DNA from: Betaproteobacteria bacterium
GTDB taxonomy: Bacteria > Pseudomonadota > Gammaproteobacteria > Burkholderiales > Burkholderiaceae_C
Direction of reading: 5' to 3'
DNA length: 6,673 bases
Assembly (NCBI GenBank): GCA_009918225.1
Contig: RGEP01000103.1
Location: forward strand, 1 to 6,673
This document shows positions 1-5,426 of the stretch, piece after piece; the first letter of the stretch is position 1, and each line of letters opens with the position of its first letter. Made by a program: the position numbers and the translations under genes. The notes under the pieces were generated by a model that saw only the letters and a list, made by a program, of their open reading frames with translations, was not told where the DNA came from and did not search any database.

Positions 1-263
1 ATCAGCACCAAAGAATGCTTTTGCTCTTCGAAGAACCACACGCTCATGAAGGCCGAAAAGTCGCTGTCGCCGCGGTTGTCACGCAGGAACATCTCGGTGG
101 CCGGCAGAGCCGCCCACTCGGTGATCGCGTTCATCTTGATGGTCAGCGCCTGCTCTTGGCTCAGCTGCGCCGGGTCGAAGCGGTCCCAGGGTATGTCGCG
201 CTCCATATTCCAGCGCACGGCTTCGAGTTGCTTGAACAGTTCGGGGTAAAGCATGGTGGCCAT
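1..263 (-). CDS. Ferritin-like diiron-domain protein, N-terminal part (runs off the left edge)
   Basis: Eighty-seven residues are visible from the ATG at 263; a second in-frame ATG at 254 (MLYPELF) is an equally good start, and neither has a clear Shine-Dalgarno. The sequence is helical and acidic/aromatic. It contains ITEW (E49), ATEMFLRD (E57) and FFEEQKH (E80 and H83), an E...ExxH arrangement typical of the first half of a ferritin-like four-helix bundle that binds two irons. From memory it resembles a ferritin-like family common in Burkholderiales; the second ExxH half would lie beyond position 1. The role is unknown: an oxidase or oxygenase acting on an organic substrate is as possible as iron handling. 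The gene follows the regulator gene on the same strand after a 143-bp gap, so a shared transcript is possible but not shown. Family call fairly sure, function not. Confidence 0.8.
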   Translation of the reverse strand, partial: MATMLYPELFKQLEAVRWNMERDIPWDRFDPAQLSQEQALTIKMNAITEWAALPATEMFLRDNRGDSDFSAFMSVWFFEEQKHSLVL

Positions 264-406
264 CCGCTTGGCAGGGTGTCGGGGCCGCACAGAGGGGGCT
301 ACGGGAACCGGCGAACGCTCGGGGCCCCGTACCAACGCCTGAATGTGCAGCAGTCCGAATTCTAGGCACGCAGCCGTCACCCGGCTGACGACAGGGCCTG
401 CGCAGC
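264..406. other. Intergenic gap between the regulator and the ferritin-like gene
   Basis: This 143-bp gap has no convincing coding potential. It holds a perfect 10-bp palindrome CGGGGCCCCG (320-329) and a weak hairpin CGTCA-N6-TGACG (375-390) just past the regulator's stop codon. Neither is followed by a T-run in the minus direction, so no intrinsic terminator can be called. A TAGAAT hexamer read on the minus strand (about 359-364) could be a -10 element for the ferritin-like gene, but no matching -35 box was found. Confidence 0.4.
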
Positions 407-1468
407 CTACTGCCGAGCGCGCCAGTCGGCCAAGGCCGCCGGAATCATGGTGAGCTCGGGCATGGGGCGAACGCCCCCGATGCTGCGGCGCTGGATCACC
501 GGGGCCGAGCCACCGGCCCAGATTTCCACGGACGAGGGCAGCTTGCTGCGCAGTTCCTGCAGCCCATCGAGCACGTGGTTGGGGTTCATCACCCCTGAAA
601 AACTCAGCACCACCAGGTCGACCACGTGGACCTGCGCGGCCATCACCATGTCCCAGATGGGTGTTTGCACGCCCAGCGAAATGCAGCGGCAGCCCTCCAG
701 CCGCAGCAGGCACTCGGCCATGAGCAGGCCGATGCCATGCTGTTCGCCGGGGAAGGTGCTCAACAGCGCCAGCGGTGATTCTTCCGAGGTGGGCACCGGC
801 AGGCTGTGCAAAGCATGGCGCAGCACCACCTGCAAAGACTCGGTGTAGGCATGCTCTTCGTAAATTTGCATGCGCCCACGCAGCCAGGCATCCCCCACCA
901 TGCGGTTGAAAGGAGCCACCACCTCCAAGACAAAACGGCCCAAGCCCATGTAGGCCACGCGCTGCGTGAGCAAACGGCGCAAGGACTCCACGTCGTGCGC
1001 ATACACCGCATCCATCAGGGGCTGCAGGTCTTCCGCCGGCATGCCGGTGCTGCTGGGGCAGGTCGGCGCCAAAGCATCGACCAGCTTTTCGAGCTCCTCA
1101 GCGGGCAAGGACACGATGCGGCCCGGGCGGTGACCAGCGTCCAACAAGCGCTTGACCAGGCGCAAACGCTCCACTTGTTCGAGGGGGTAGGCACGCTCGC
1201 CCAGGGTGTCTCGGGTGGGTTGCGGGAAGCCGTAGCGCCGCTCCCAAACACGCAAGGTGTCCTTGCTCAGGCCGGTGTCACGCTCGACTGAGCTCCAGGA
1301 GTGGCCAATTATGGCTTCTGCGTGAGAATTGTCTACGACAGTTTGTACTCCGTCACCCGTTTTCGTTGTGCAGTCGAAGGGCCCGCCCCGGGAACACTTC
1401 CAGGCGTTTCTCCTCCTCCTCCCTCCCTCCCTTATTCGCCTGGGGGCACTGCACAGCGACCTTTGCAC
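407..1468 (-). CDS. litR: MerR-family regulator with cobalamin-binding domain (CarH/LitR-type photoreceptor)
   Basis: A predicted dark repressor that uses a B12 cofactor to sense light. Numbered from the GTG at 1468 (353 residues), the MerR winged helix-turn-helix begins near residue 57 (VERDTGLSKDTLRVWERRYGFP). A helical bundle follows (about 145-225) with W195 and E205-H206, the W-x9-EH motif that in CarH cradles the adenosyl group. A Rossmann-like B12 domain then carries E242-Q-H244-G-I-G247, where H244 should be the lower axial ligand, plus SFSG (289-292) and AGG (318-320). The annotated start is doubtful. Residues 1-52 are Arg-rich and unlike the family, and the only standard start codon before the HTH is that GTG. 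An ATA at 1312 sits where the family's Met would be and would give about 301 residues, the usual length. The gene is divergent from the lipid operon, which fits autoregulation plus control of that operon. The stop is TAG at 407-409. Confidence 0.85.
   Translation of the reverse strand: MQRSLCSAPRRIREGGRRRRNAWKCSRGGPFDCTTKTGDGVQTVVDNSHAEAIIGHSWSSVERDTGLSKDTLRVWERRYGFPQPTRDTLGERAYPLEQVERLRLVKRLLDAGHRPGRIVSLPAEELEKLVDALAPTCPSSTGMPAEDLQPLMDAVYAHDVESLRRLLTQRVAYMGLGRFVLEVVAPFNRMVGDAWLRGRMQIYEEHAYTESLQVVLRHALHSLPVPTSEESPLALLSTFPGEQHGIGLLMAECLLRLEGCRCISLGVQTPIWDMVMAAQVHVVDLVVLSFSGVMNPNHVLDGLQELRSKLPSSVEIWAGGSAPVIQRRSIGGVRPMPELTMIPAALADWRARQ
1328..1356 (-). promoter_or_regulatory. Candidate promoter/operator for the B12-dependent regulator
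   Basis: Read on the minus strand, GTGACG (1356-1351) and GACAAT (1333-1328) are separated by exactly 17 bp, a weak sigma70-like pair with four of six matches each. The spacer region contains a TGTC-TAC-GACA inverted repeat (1330-1340) and a TTGTAC (1343-1348). These loosely recall the TGTACA-type half-sites reported for Pseudomonas LitR homologues, but the spacing does not match that motif. A start site near 1320 would lie downstream of the GTG at 1468 and only about 8-10 nt before the ATA at 1312. This is a suggestion only. Confidence 0.25.
1407..1433. repeat. Homopyrimidine (plus) / homopurine (minus) tract
   Basis: An uninterrupted 27-nt pyrimidine run consists of CCT repeats followed by CCCT repeats. 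The minus strand carries three consecutive GGGA units followed by GGA units, so a G-quadruplex (certainly two-tier) or triplex is possible. It lies in the divergent promoter region between the regulator and the operon. If the regulator were translated from the GTG at 1468, this tract would encode the unnatural-looking REGGRRRR stretch. Confidence 0.6.
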
Positions 1469-1469
1469 C

Positions 1470-1499
1470 GCGGGGTGTCCGGTAAAGTGGACACCCCGC
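1470..1499. promoter_or_regulatory. Perfect 11-bp inverted repeat upstream of the lipid operon
   Basis: The arms GCGGGGTGTCC (1470-1480) and GGACACCCCGC (1489-1499) are perfect complements around the 8-nt centre GGTAAAGT. The element ends 20 bp before the oxidoreductase ATG. It could be an operator, with TAAAGT (1483-1488) as a possible -10 element inside it, or a GC-rich hairpin in the operon's 5' leader. No T-run follows, so it is not an intrinsic terminator. No good -35 box was found at 16-18 bp (CCTTTG at 1460-1465 is the nearest). Confidence 0.5.
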
Positions 1500-1508
1500 C
1501 GTCAATCC

Positions 1509-1512
1509 AAGG
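1509..1512 (+). promoter_or_regulatory. Ribosome binding site that sets the oxidoreductase start
   Basis: AAGG lies 7 nt before the ATG at 1520. The reading frame is open upstream to 1301, but that stretch is the divergent intergenic region and encodes no family-like sequence. This site supports 1520 as the start. Confidence 0.55.
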
Positions 1513-1519
1513 CACGCGC

Positions 1520-2815
1520 ATGAGACGAGTGGCCGTCATCGGCTCCGGTATATCGGGTTTGTCGGCTGCATACGGCCTGCGGCACCACGCCCAGGTCACG
1601 ATGTTCGAGGCCGAAGGGCGCCCGGGCGGACACGCCAACACGGTGGACTTGAGCCTGGACGGCGTCACGCATGGCGTGGACACGGGCTTCCTCGTCTACA
1701 ACGAACGCACCTATCCCCAGTTGATCGCCTTGTTCGACGAGCTGGGTGTGGACACCGCGCCGTCGGACATGTCGTTTTCGGTGCAGGTGCCGGACCAGAA
1801 GCTGGAGTGGAACGGTTCGGATCTCAACACGGTGTTTGCCCAGCGGCGCAACCTGCTGCGGCCCGCGTTCTTGCGGATGCTGCGCGAGATCCTGCGTTTC
1901 AACAAGACCGCCACGGCCATCGCCCAACGAAACGCCGAGGCCGAACTCGATGAGCCCATCGGCGACTTTCTTCGACGCGAGCGCTTCAGCATCGAGTTTC
2001 GCGACTGGTACTTCCTGCCGATGATCGGCTGCATCTGGTCTTGCCCCACCGACCAGATGCTGCGCTTTCCCGTGGCCACGATGATTCGGTTCTGCCACAA
2101 CCACGGGCTCATCCAGGTCAACGACCGCCCGCAGTGGCGCACGGTGCGTGGCGGCTCTCGCCAGTATGTGCAAAAGCTGCTGGCCCATTTGGGCGCGCCC
2201 CACAGCCTGCGGCTGAACACGCCGGTGCGCGGCCTGCGCCGCCAAGAGGACGGTGTGGTGCTCAGCCTGGACAGCGGACCCGAGCACTTTGATGCGGTGG
2301 TGCTGGCCACCCACAGCGACCAGAGCTTGGCCTTGCTGCAAGACGCCAGCCCAGCCGAACAGGCCGTGTTGGGTGCCATCGGCTACCACGACAACCGCGC
2401 GGTGCTGCACACCGACATCCGAATGTTGCCCAAGCGGCCTTTGGCCTGGGCTGCTTGGAACTACGAACGGGCCAGCGACCACGCACACGAGCAGGCCCAG
2501 GTGTGCCTGCACTACCTGCTCAACAAGCTGCAGCCCCTGCCCTGGCAACTGCCGGTGATCGTGTCGCTCAACCCGGCGCGCCCGATCGATGCGTCGAAGG
2601 TGGTGCGCGAAATCGCCTACGCCCATCCGGTGTTCGACCGACGAGCCACGGCCGCACAGCAGGAACTGCCGGCCCTGCAGGGCCTGCGCCACACCTGGTA
2701 CTGCGGTGCCTGGACCCGCTATGGCTTCCATGAAGACGGGATGATGTCGGGCACGGCGGTGGTGGAGCACATGCGCACCCGCGGCCTGCTGGGCGAACCG
2801 GGGGCCGTGGCGTGA
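1520..2815 (+). CDS. FAD-dependent amine-oxidase-like oxidoreductase
   Basis: The protein has 431 residues and begins directly with a Rossmann FAD-binding fold: VAVIGSGISGLSAAYGL (GxGxxG at residues 8-13), then an acidic residue closing strand 2 (FEAEGRPGGHANT, E30) and the following GG motif. The C-terminus has the second flavin contact, YCGAWTRYGFHEDGMMSG (about 394-411). It has no signal peptide or membrane helix, so it is cytosolic or peripherally bound. It belongs to the NAD/FAD-binding amine-oxidase-like group that is regularly encoded beside DUF1365 and Cfa-like genes. By that context it probably oxidises or desaturates a lipid-bound acyl chain or a methylated acyl intermediate, but the substrate is not known from the sequence. 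It is the first gene of the operon, and its TGA overlaps the next gene's GTG. The family call is firm; the reaction is inferred. Confidence 0.88.
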   Translation: MRRVAVIGSGISGLSAAYGLRHHAQVTMFEAEGRPGGHANTVDLSLDGVTHGVDTGFLVYNERTYPQLIALFDELGVDTAPSDMSFSVQVPDQKLEWNGSDLNTVFAQRRNLLRPAFLRMLREILRFNKTATAIAQRNAEAELDEPIGDFLRRERFSIEFRDWYFLPMIGCIWSCPTDQMLRFPVATMIRFCHNHGLIQVNDRPQWRTVRGGSRQYVQKLLAHLGAPHSLRLNTPVRGLRRQEDGVVLSLDSGPEHFDAVVLATHSDQSLALLQDASPAEQAVLGAIGYHDNRAVLHTDIRMLPKRPLAWAAWNYERASDHAHEQAQVCLHYLLNKLQPLPWQLPVIVSLNPARPIDASKVVREIAYAHPVFDRRATAAQQELPALQGLRHTWYCGAWTRYGFHEDGMMSGTAVVEHMRTRGLLGEPGAVA

Positions 2816-3582
2816 ATAGCCGCCCACCCTTGGCCCTGCTGGGAACCGGACAGGTGCAACACACCCGGCTGCGCCCGGCCCATCATGGCTTTCGCTACGG
2901 CACCTACTTTCTGATGCTGCCCTTGCGGGCCCTGGCGGCGCAACCCAGCGGCTGGGGCGCGGTGCGGCACAACCGATTGGGCCTGGTGAGCTTCCATGAC
3001 CGCGACCACGGCACTGGCCAGGGCAGTGCATTGGCGTGGTTTGAATCGGTGCTGGCCGGTGAAGGGCTCTTGGAACAGGCCGATGGCGAGGTGTGGCTGC
3101 ACACCTACCCGAGGGTGGCAGGGTATGCCTTCAAGCCGGTGAGCTTTTGGTATGCCCATCGGCGGGACGGCTCACTGCTTGCGGTGTTGGCCGAGGTCAA
3201 CAACACCTTTGGCGAGCGGCACTGCTATCTGCTGAGCGGACCTGACCTGGCCTGGGGCCGTGAACGGCAGGCGAACAAGGTCTTCCATGTGTCGCCCTTC
3301 TGCGCCATTTCCGGCGACTACCGCTTTCGATTTCTGCGCACCACCGACCGCACGGTGGTGCGCATCGAGCACCACAACGCACAGGGCCCCCTGCTGCTGA
3401 CCAGCGTCAGCGGACGGCTGCAGGCCGCCACCGCCCCCATCGTGCGCCGCGCCTTCTTCGGCATGCCGATGATGTCGCTGGGTGTCGTCTTCCGTATCCA
3501 CTGGCAAGCGCTGCAGTTGGCCGTTAAGCGCGTGCCGTTTTTCCGCAAACCGCAACCACCGGACCTCTTCGTCACGCGATGA
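2812..3582 (+). CDS. DUF1365 family protein
   Basis: The protein has 256 residues, normal for the family, and starts at a GTG that overlaps the previous stop codon (GTGA), so it is probably translationally coupled. Family-like stretches are HGFRYGTYFLMLPL near the N-terminus, SFHDRDHG in the first third, and then VWLHTYPRVAGYAFKPVSFWYAH and EVNNTFGERHCYLL. KVFHVSPFCAISGDYRFRF follows in the second half. These aromatic and His-rich blocks are the DUF1365 signature. No transmembrane helix or signal peptide is clear. The biochemical role is not established. Because the gene is almost always placed between an FAD oxidoreductase and a Cfa-like methyltransferase, it is likely a partner in modifying membrane acyl chains. 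Its stop overlaps the next ATG (ATGA). Confidence 0.88.
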   Translation: MNSRPPLALLGTGQVQHTRLRPAHHGFRYGTYFLMLPLRALAAQPSGWGAVRHNRLGLVSFHDRDHGTGQGSALAWFESVLAGEGLLEQADGEVWLHTYPRVAGYAFKPVSFWYAHRRDGSLLAVLAEVNNTFGERHCYLLSGPDLAWGRERQANKVFHVSPFCAISGDYRFRFLRTTDRTVVRIEHHNAQGPLLLTSVSGRLQAATAPIVRRAFFGMPMMSLGVVFRIHWQALQLAVKRVPFFRKPQPPDLFVTR

Positions 3583-5426
3583 ACACCACCACCCTCGACA
3601 AGCGCACCGGCATGGCCACCCTGCCGGTCCACGCACCGGCGGCCGCGCACGCCGTCTTCCGCCTGCTGCCCCGGCTGCAGCATGGCACCCTGGACGTGCA
3701 GCTGCCTGATGGCAGCCAGCTGCACTTTGGCGGCCCAGCACAGGCCAGCCCCTTGCGGGCCGCCTTGCGGCTGCACAACTGGAATGTGTGTTCGGCAGCA
3801 CTGAAGAGCGGCGACATCGGCTTTGCCGAAAGCTTCATCGATGGGGACTGGACCACGCCCGACCTCACCGCCTTGCTCAAGCTGTTCATTGCCAACCGCG
3901 ACGACATTGAGCACGTGATCTACGGGTCCTGGTGGGGTTCGCTGCTGTACCGGGCCAAGCACCTGCTCAACCGCAATTCGCGCAGCGGCAGCCGCAAGAA
4001 CATCCACGCCCACTACGACCTGGGCAATGCCTTCTACCGGCTGTGGCTGGACGAAACCATGACCTACTCGGCGGCGCTGTTCGAGGCCGACCGCGAGCAC
4101 GAAGACCTGGCCCATGCCCAACGTGCCAAGGTGAGGCGGGCCTTGCGCGAGTGTGGGGTGCAGCCGGGCTCACGGGTGCTGGAGATCGGCTGCGGCTGGG
4201 GTGGCCTGGCCGAGATTGCGGCCGCGGAGTTCAGCGCGCAGGTGACCGGGGTGACGCTGTCCACCGAGCAACTGGCTTGGGCCCAGGAGCGGCTGGCGCG
4301 TGCCGGGGTGCAGGCCCAGTGCGACCTGCGGCTGCAGGACTACCGCGACATTCGCGACGAACCCTTTGATGCGATCGCCTCCATCGAAATGTTCGAAGCT
4401 GTGGGCGAGGACTACTGGCCCGGTTTCTTCAAGACGGTGCACGACCGGCTCAAGCGCGGCGGCGTGGCCTGTATCCAAAGCATCACCATCCGCGACGATC
4501 TGTTCGACCGCTACCGGCGCAGCACCGACTTCATCCAGCAGTACATCTTTCCCGGCGGCATGCTGCCCAGCAAGTCTGTGTTTCGGGAACAGGCCCGCAA
4601 AGCGGGCCTGCAGGTCTCGCATGAGCTGGCCTTCGGCGCAGACTACGCCGAAACCCTCAAGCGTTGGCGCGAGGTGTTTCTGCGGGAAGAGGCTGCCGTG
4701 CGTGGGGTGGGCTTTGACACCCGAACGGTCAAAGCTCTTGCCAATCTCCCAGGGCTTTTTCTGGTCACCCATGCCGCGCTGCAGGTCGCGCCGCGTCATG
4801 TCCAGGCCCAAGGCGTAGGCATACACATGCTCCAAAGCGCGCGACACGGGGATGTCCCGGCCGCCCTTGTGCAGGGCCGCCACCAGTTCCACCTCGTAGT
4901 GGTAGTTTTTGGTCAGCGTGGGATAGGGGTGGTCGCCGACGGTGCCGGGGGCCACGTACTGAATGGCATCGGTTGGCTTCTGGAAGAAGAACGGCGGCTC
5001 ACGCGTGGGGTCCGAGCCCATTTCGCGGGCGTGCGCCGCGTAGTTGCGTCCGATGCAGTAGATGCGGCGCACCGGGTACTGCAGGTCGGAGCCTGCCACG
5101 GGAATGGTGACGGCGGGCACGGTAAAGGGCATCGGCGGCGACGAGCCTGCACCGCGCGTTGCGCCGCGCACCTGGACATCCACGTTGGCACAGGCCCCCA
5201 GGGTGGTGGCTCCGAGGGCACCGGCGGTGCCCAGCAGGGTTCGGCGATTGACCATGTACAGCGTCTCCAAAAAAACAGGACGCCAGTTGAGCGGCAGGCG
5301 ACGCCTTCGTCAAGCCGGGCTTGCACCCATGGGCGCACTCAGCGTTGCATCAAGCCCCGGCTGCGCGCAATGGCCAGCAGCAGACCCAGGGCCAAGCCCA
5401 GGCTCACCATGGCCGTGCCCCCGTAG
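3579..5426 (+). CDS. Cyclopropane-fatty-acid-synthase-like SAM methyltransferase; native only to about 4724, then readthrough
   Basis: Predicted to transfer a methyl(ene) group from S-adenosylmethionine to the double bond of an unsaturated phospholipid acyl chain at the inner membrane. Residues 1-382 are family-like: HAHYDLGNAFYRLW (143-156), the SAM-binding loop VLEIGCGWGG (200-209), IEMFEAVGEDYW (E273) and FIQQYIFPGGMLPS, with FGADYAETL (Y356) near the end. Compared with E. coli Cfa, the bicarbonate-site Glu239 and Tyr317 are kept (E273, Y356). Cys139 is replaced by A165 and His266 by Q300, so it belongs to the Cfa-like branch found with DUF1365 genes and may not make cyclopropanes. After R382 (codon 4722-4724) homology stops. 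E. coli Cfa length predicts about 40 more residues, which are missing. The remaining 233 codons to the TAG at 5424-5426 are the antisense of the FAH gene and the end of rodA and are not real protein. Translation is probably coupled to DUF1365 by the ATGA overlap. Confidence 0.85.
   Translation: MNTTTLDKRTGMATLPVHAPAAAHAVFRLLPRLQHGTLDVQLPDGSQLHFGGPAQASPLRAALRLHNWNVCSAALKSGDIGFAESFIDGDWTTPDLTALLKLFIANRDDIEHVIYGSWWGSLLYRAKHLLNRNSRSGSRKNIHAHYDLGNAFYRLWLDETMTYSAALFEADREHEDLAHAQRAKVRRALRECGVQPGSRVLEIGCGWGGLAEIAAAEFSAQVTGVTLSTEQLAWAQERLARAGVQAQCDLRLQDYRDIRDEPFDAIASIEMFEAVGEDYWPGFFKTVHDRLKRGGVACIQSITIRDDLFDRYRRSTDFIQQYIFPGGMLPSKSVFREQARKAGLQVSHELAFGADYAETLKRWREVFLREEAAVRGVGFDTRTVKALANLPGLFLVTHAALQVAPRHVQAQGVGIHMLQSARHGDVPAALVQGRHQFHLVVVVFGQRGIGVVADGAGGHVLNGIGWLLEEERRLTRGVRAHFAGVRRVVASDAVDAAHRVLQVGACHGNGDGGHGKGHRRRRACTARCAAHLDIHVGTGPQGGGSEGTGGAQQGSAIDHVQRLQKNRTPVERQATPSSSRACTHGRTQRCIKPRLRAMASSRPRAKPRLTMAVPP
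4711..4735. other. Chimeric or rearrangement junction with a short inverted repeat
   Basis: Plus-strand methyltransferase coding (GFDTR, ending at 4724) meets minus-strand FAH-family coding (KSFDRS, whose last native codon is about 4722-4724). The join lies within an 8-bp inverted repeat, GCTTTGAC (4711-4718) and GTCAAAGC (4728-4735), with a 9-nt loop. One arm comes from each gene, because both encode a Phe-Asp at this point. About 3-4 nt around CCGA (4721-4724) can be assigned to either side, as in a microhomology join. There is no intervening sequence, target duplication or transposase remnant. Confidence 0.75.
4722..5255 (-). pseudogene. Fumarylacetoacetate-hydrolase-family protein with Tat lipoprotein signal, 3'-truncated at the junction
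   Basis: The start is the ATG at 5255, preceded by a good Shine-Dalgarno; a TTG at 5270 is also in frame but has no such support. The N-terminus MVNRRTLLGTAGALGATTLGAC has a twin-arginine pair (R4-R5), a hydrophobic stretch and a lipobox ending at C22, so export and lipidation are predicted. The FAH fold follows: YPVRRIYCIGRNYAAHAREMG (60-80), PPFFFQKPTDAI, then NYHYEVELVAAL with the metal-binding E121-x-E123. GLDMTRRDLQ (D152) and KPWEIGKSFD (K173, D176) come next. Homology ends at about residue 178. A typical FAH domain needs roughly 100 further residues, so the active-site lid and dimer parts are missing. The frame continues to 4170 as antisense of the methyltransferase gene, which is not real protein. 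Family members hydrolyse C-C bonds of acylpyruvates; the substrate here is unknown. It lies 83 bp after rodA and may end the mrdA-rodA operon. Confidence 0.8.
5264..5269 (-). promoter_or_regulatory. Ribosome binding site for the FAH-family gene
   Basis: Read on the minus strand, TGGAGA lies 8 nt before the ATG at 5255 and directly follows a run of T. It decides in favour of 5255 over the upstream TTG at 5270, which would lie upstream of the Shine-Dalgarno. Confidence 0.6.

Noticed and set aside
320..329. CGGGGCCCCG palindrome as an operator
   Set aside because: A 10-bp GC palindrome is unremarkable in such GC-rich DNA, and nothing around it supports a function.
1301..1519. N-terminal extension of the oxidoreductase to an ATG at 1311 or GTG at 1301
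   Set aside because: The FAD-binding strand begins immediately after the ATG at 1520, which has an AAGG site. The upstream codons are Pro/Ser-rich and cover promoter elements.
1502..3031. Long 509-codon minus-strand open frame
   Set aside because: It is antisense to the oxidoreductase and DUF1365 genes, rich in His/Arg/Gln and without family resemblance; a GC-bias shadow.
4170..4721. C-terminal half of the FAH-family reading frame
   Set aside because: Past residue 178 it is antisense to conserved methyltransferase motifs, including the SAM-binding loop, so it is readthrough past the junction.
5271..5338. Intrinsic terminator between rodA and the FAH gene, suggested by the T-run on the minus strand
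   Set aside because: Only 3-4 bp stems precede the run. CAAGCC-G-GGCTTG (5311-5323) has a 1-nt loop and is too far away. The run overlaps the Shine-Dalgarno region.
4725..5426. A 233-residue C-terminal extension of the methyltransferase, as if a new fusion protein
   Set aside because: It is the exact antisense of recognisable FAH-family coding and of the end of rodA. It has no domain-like character and arises because high-GC genes leave the opposite strand open.
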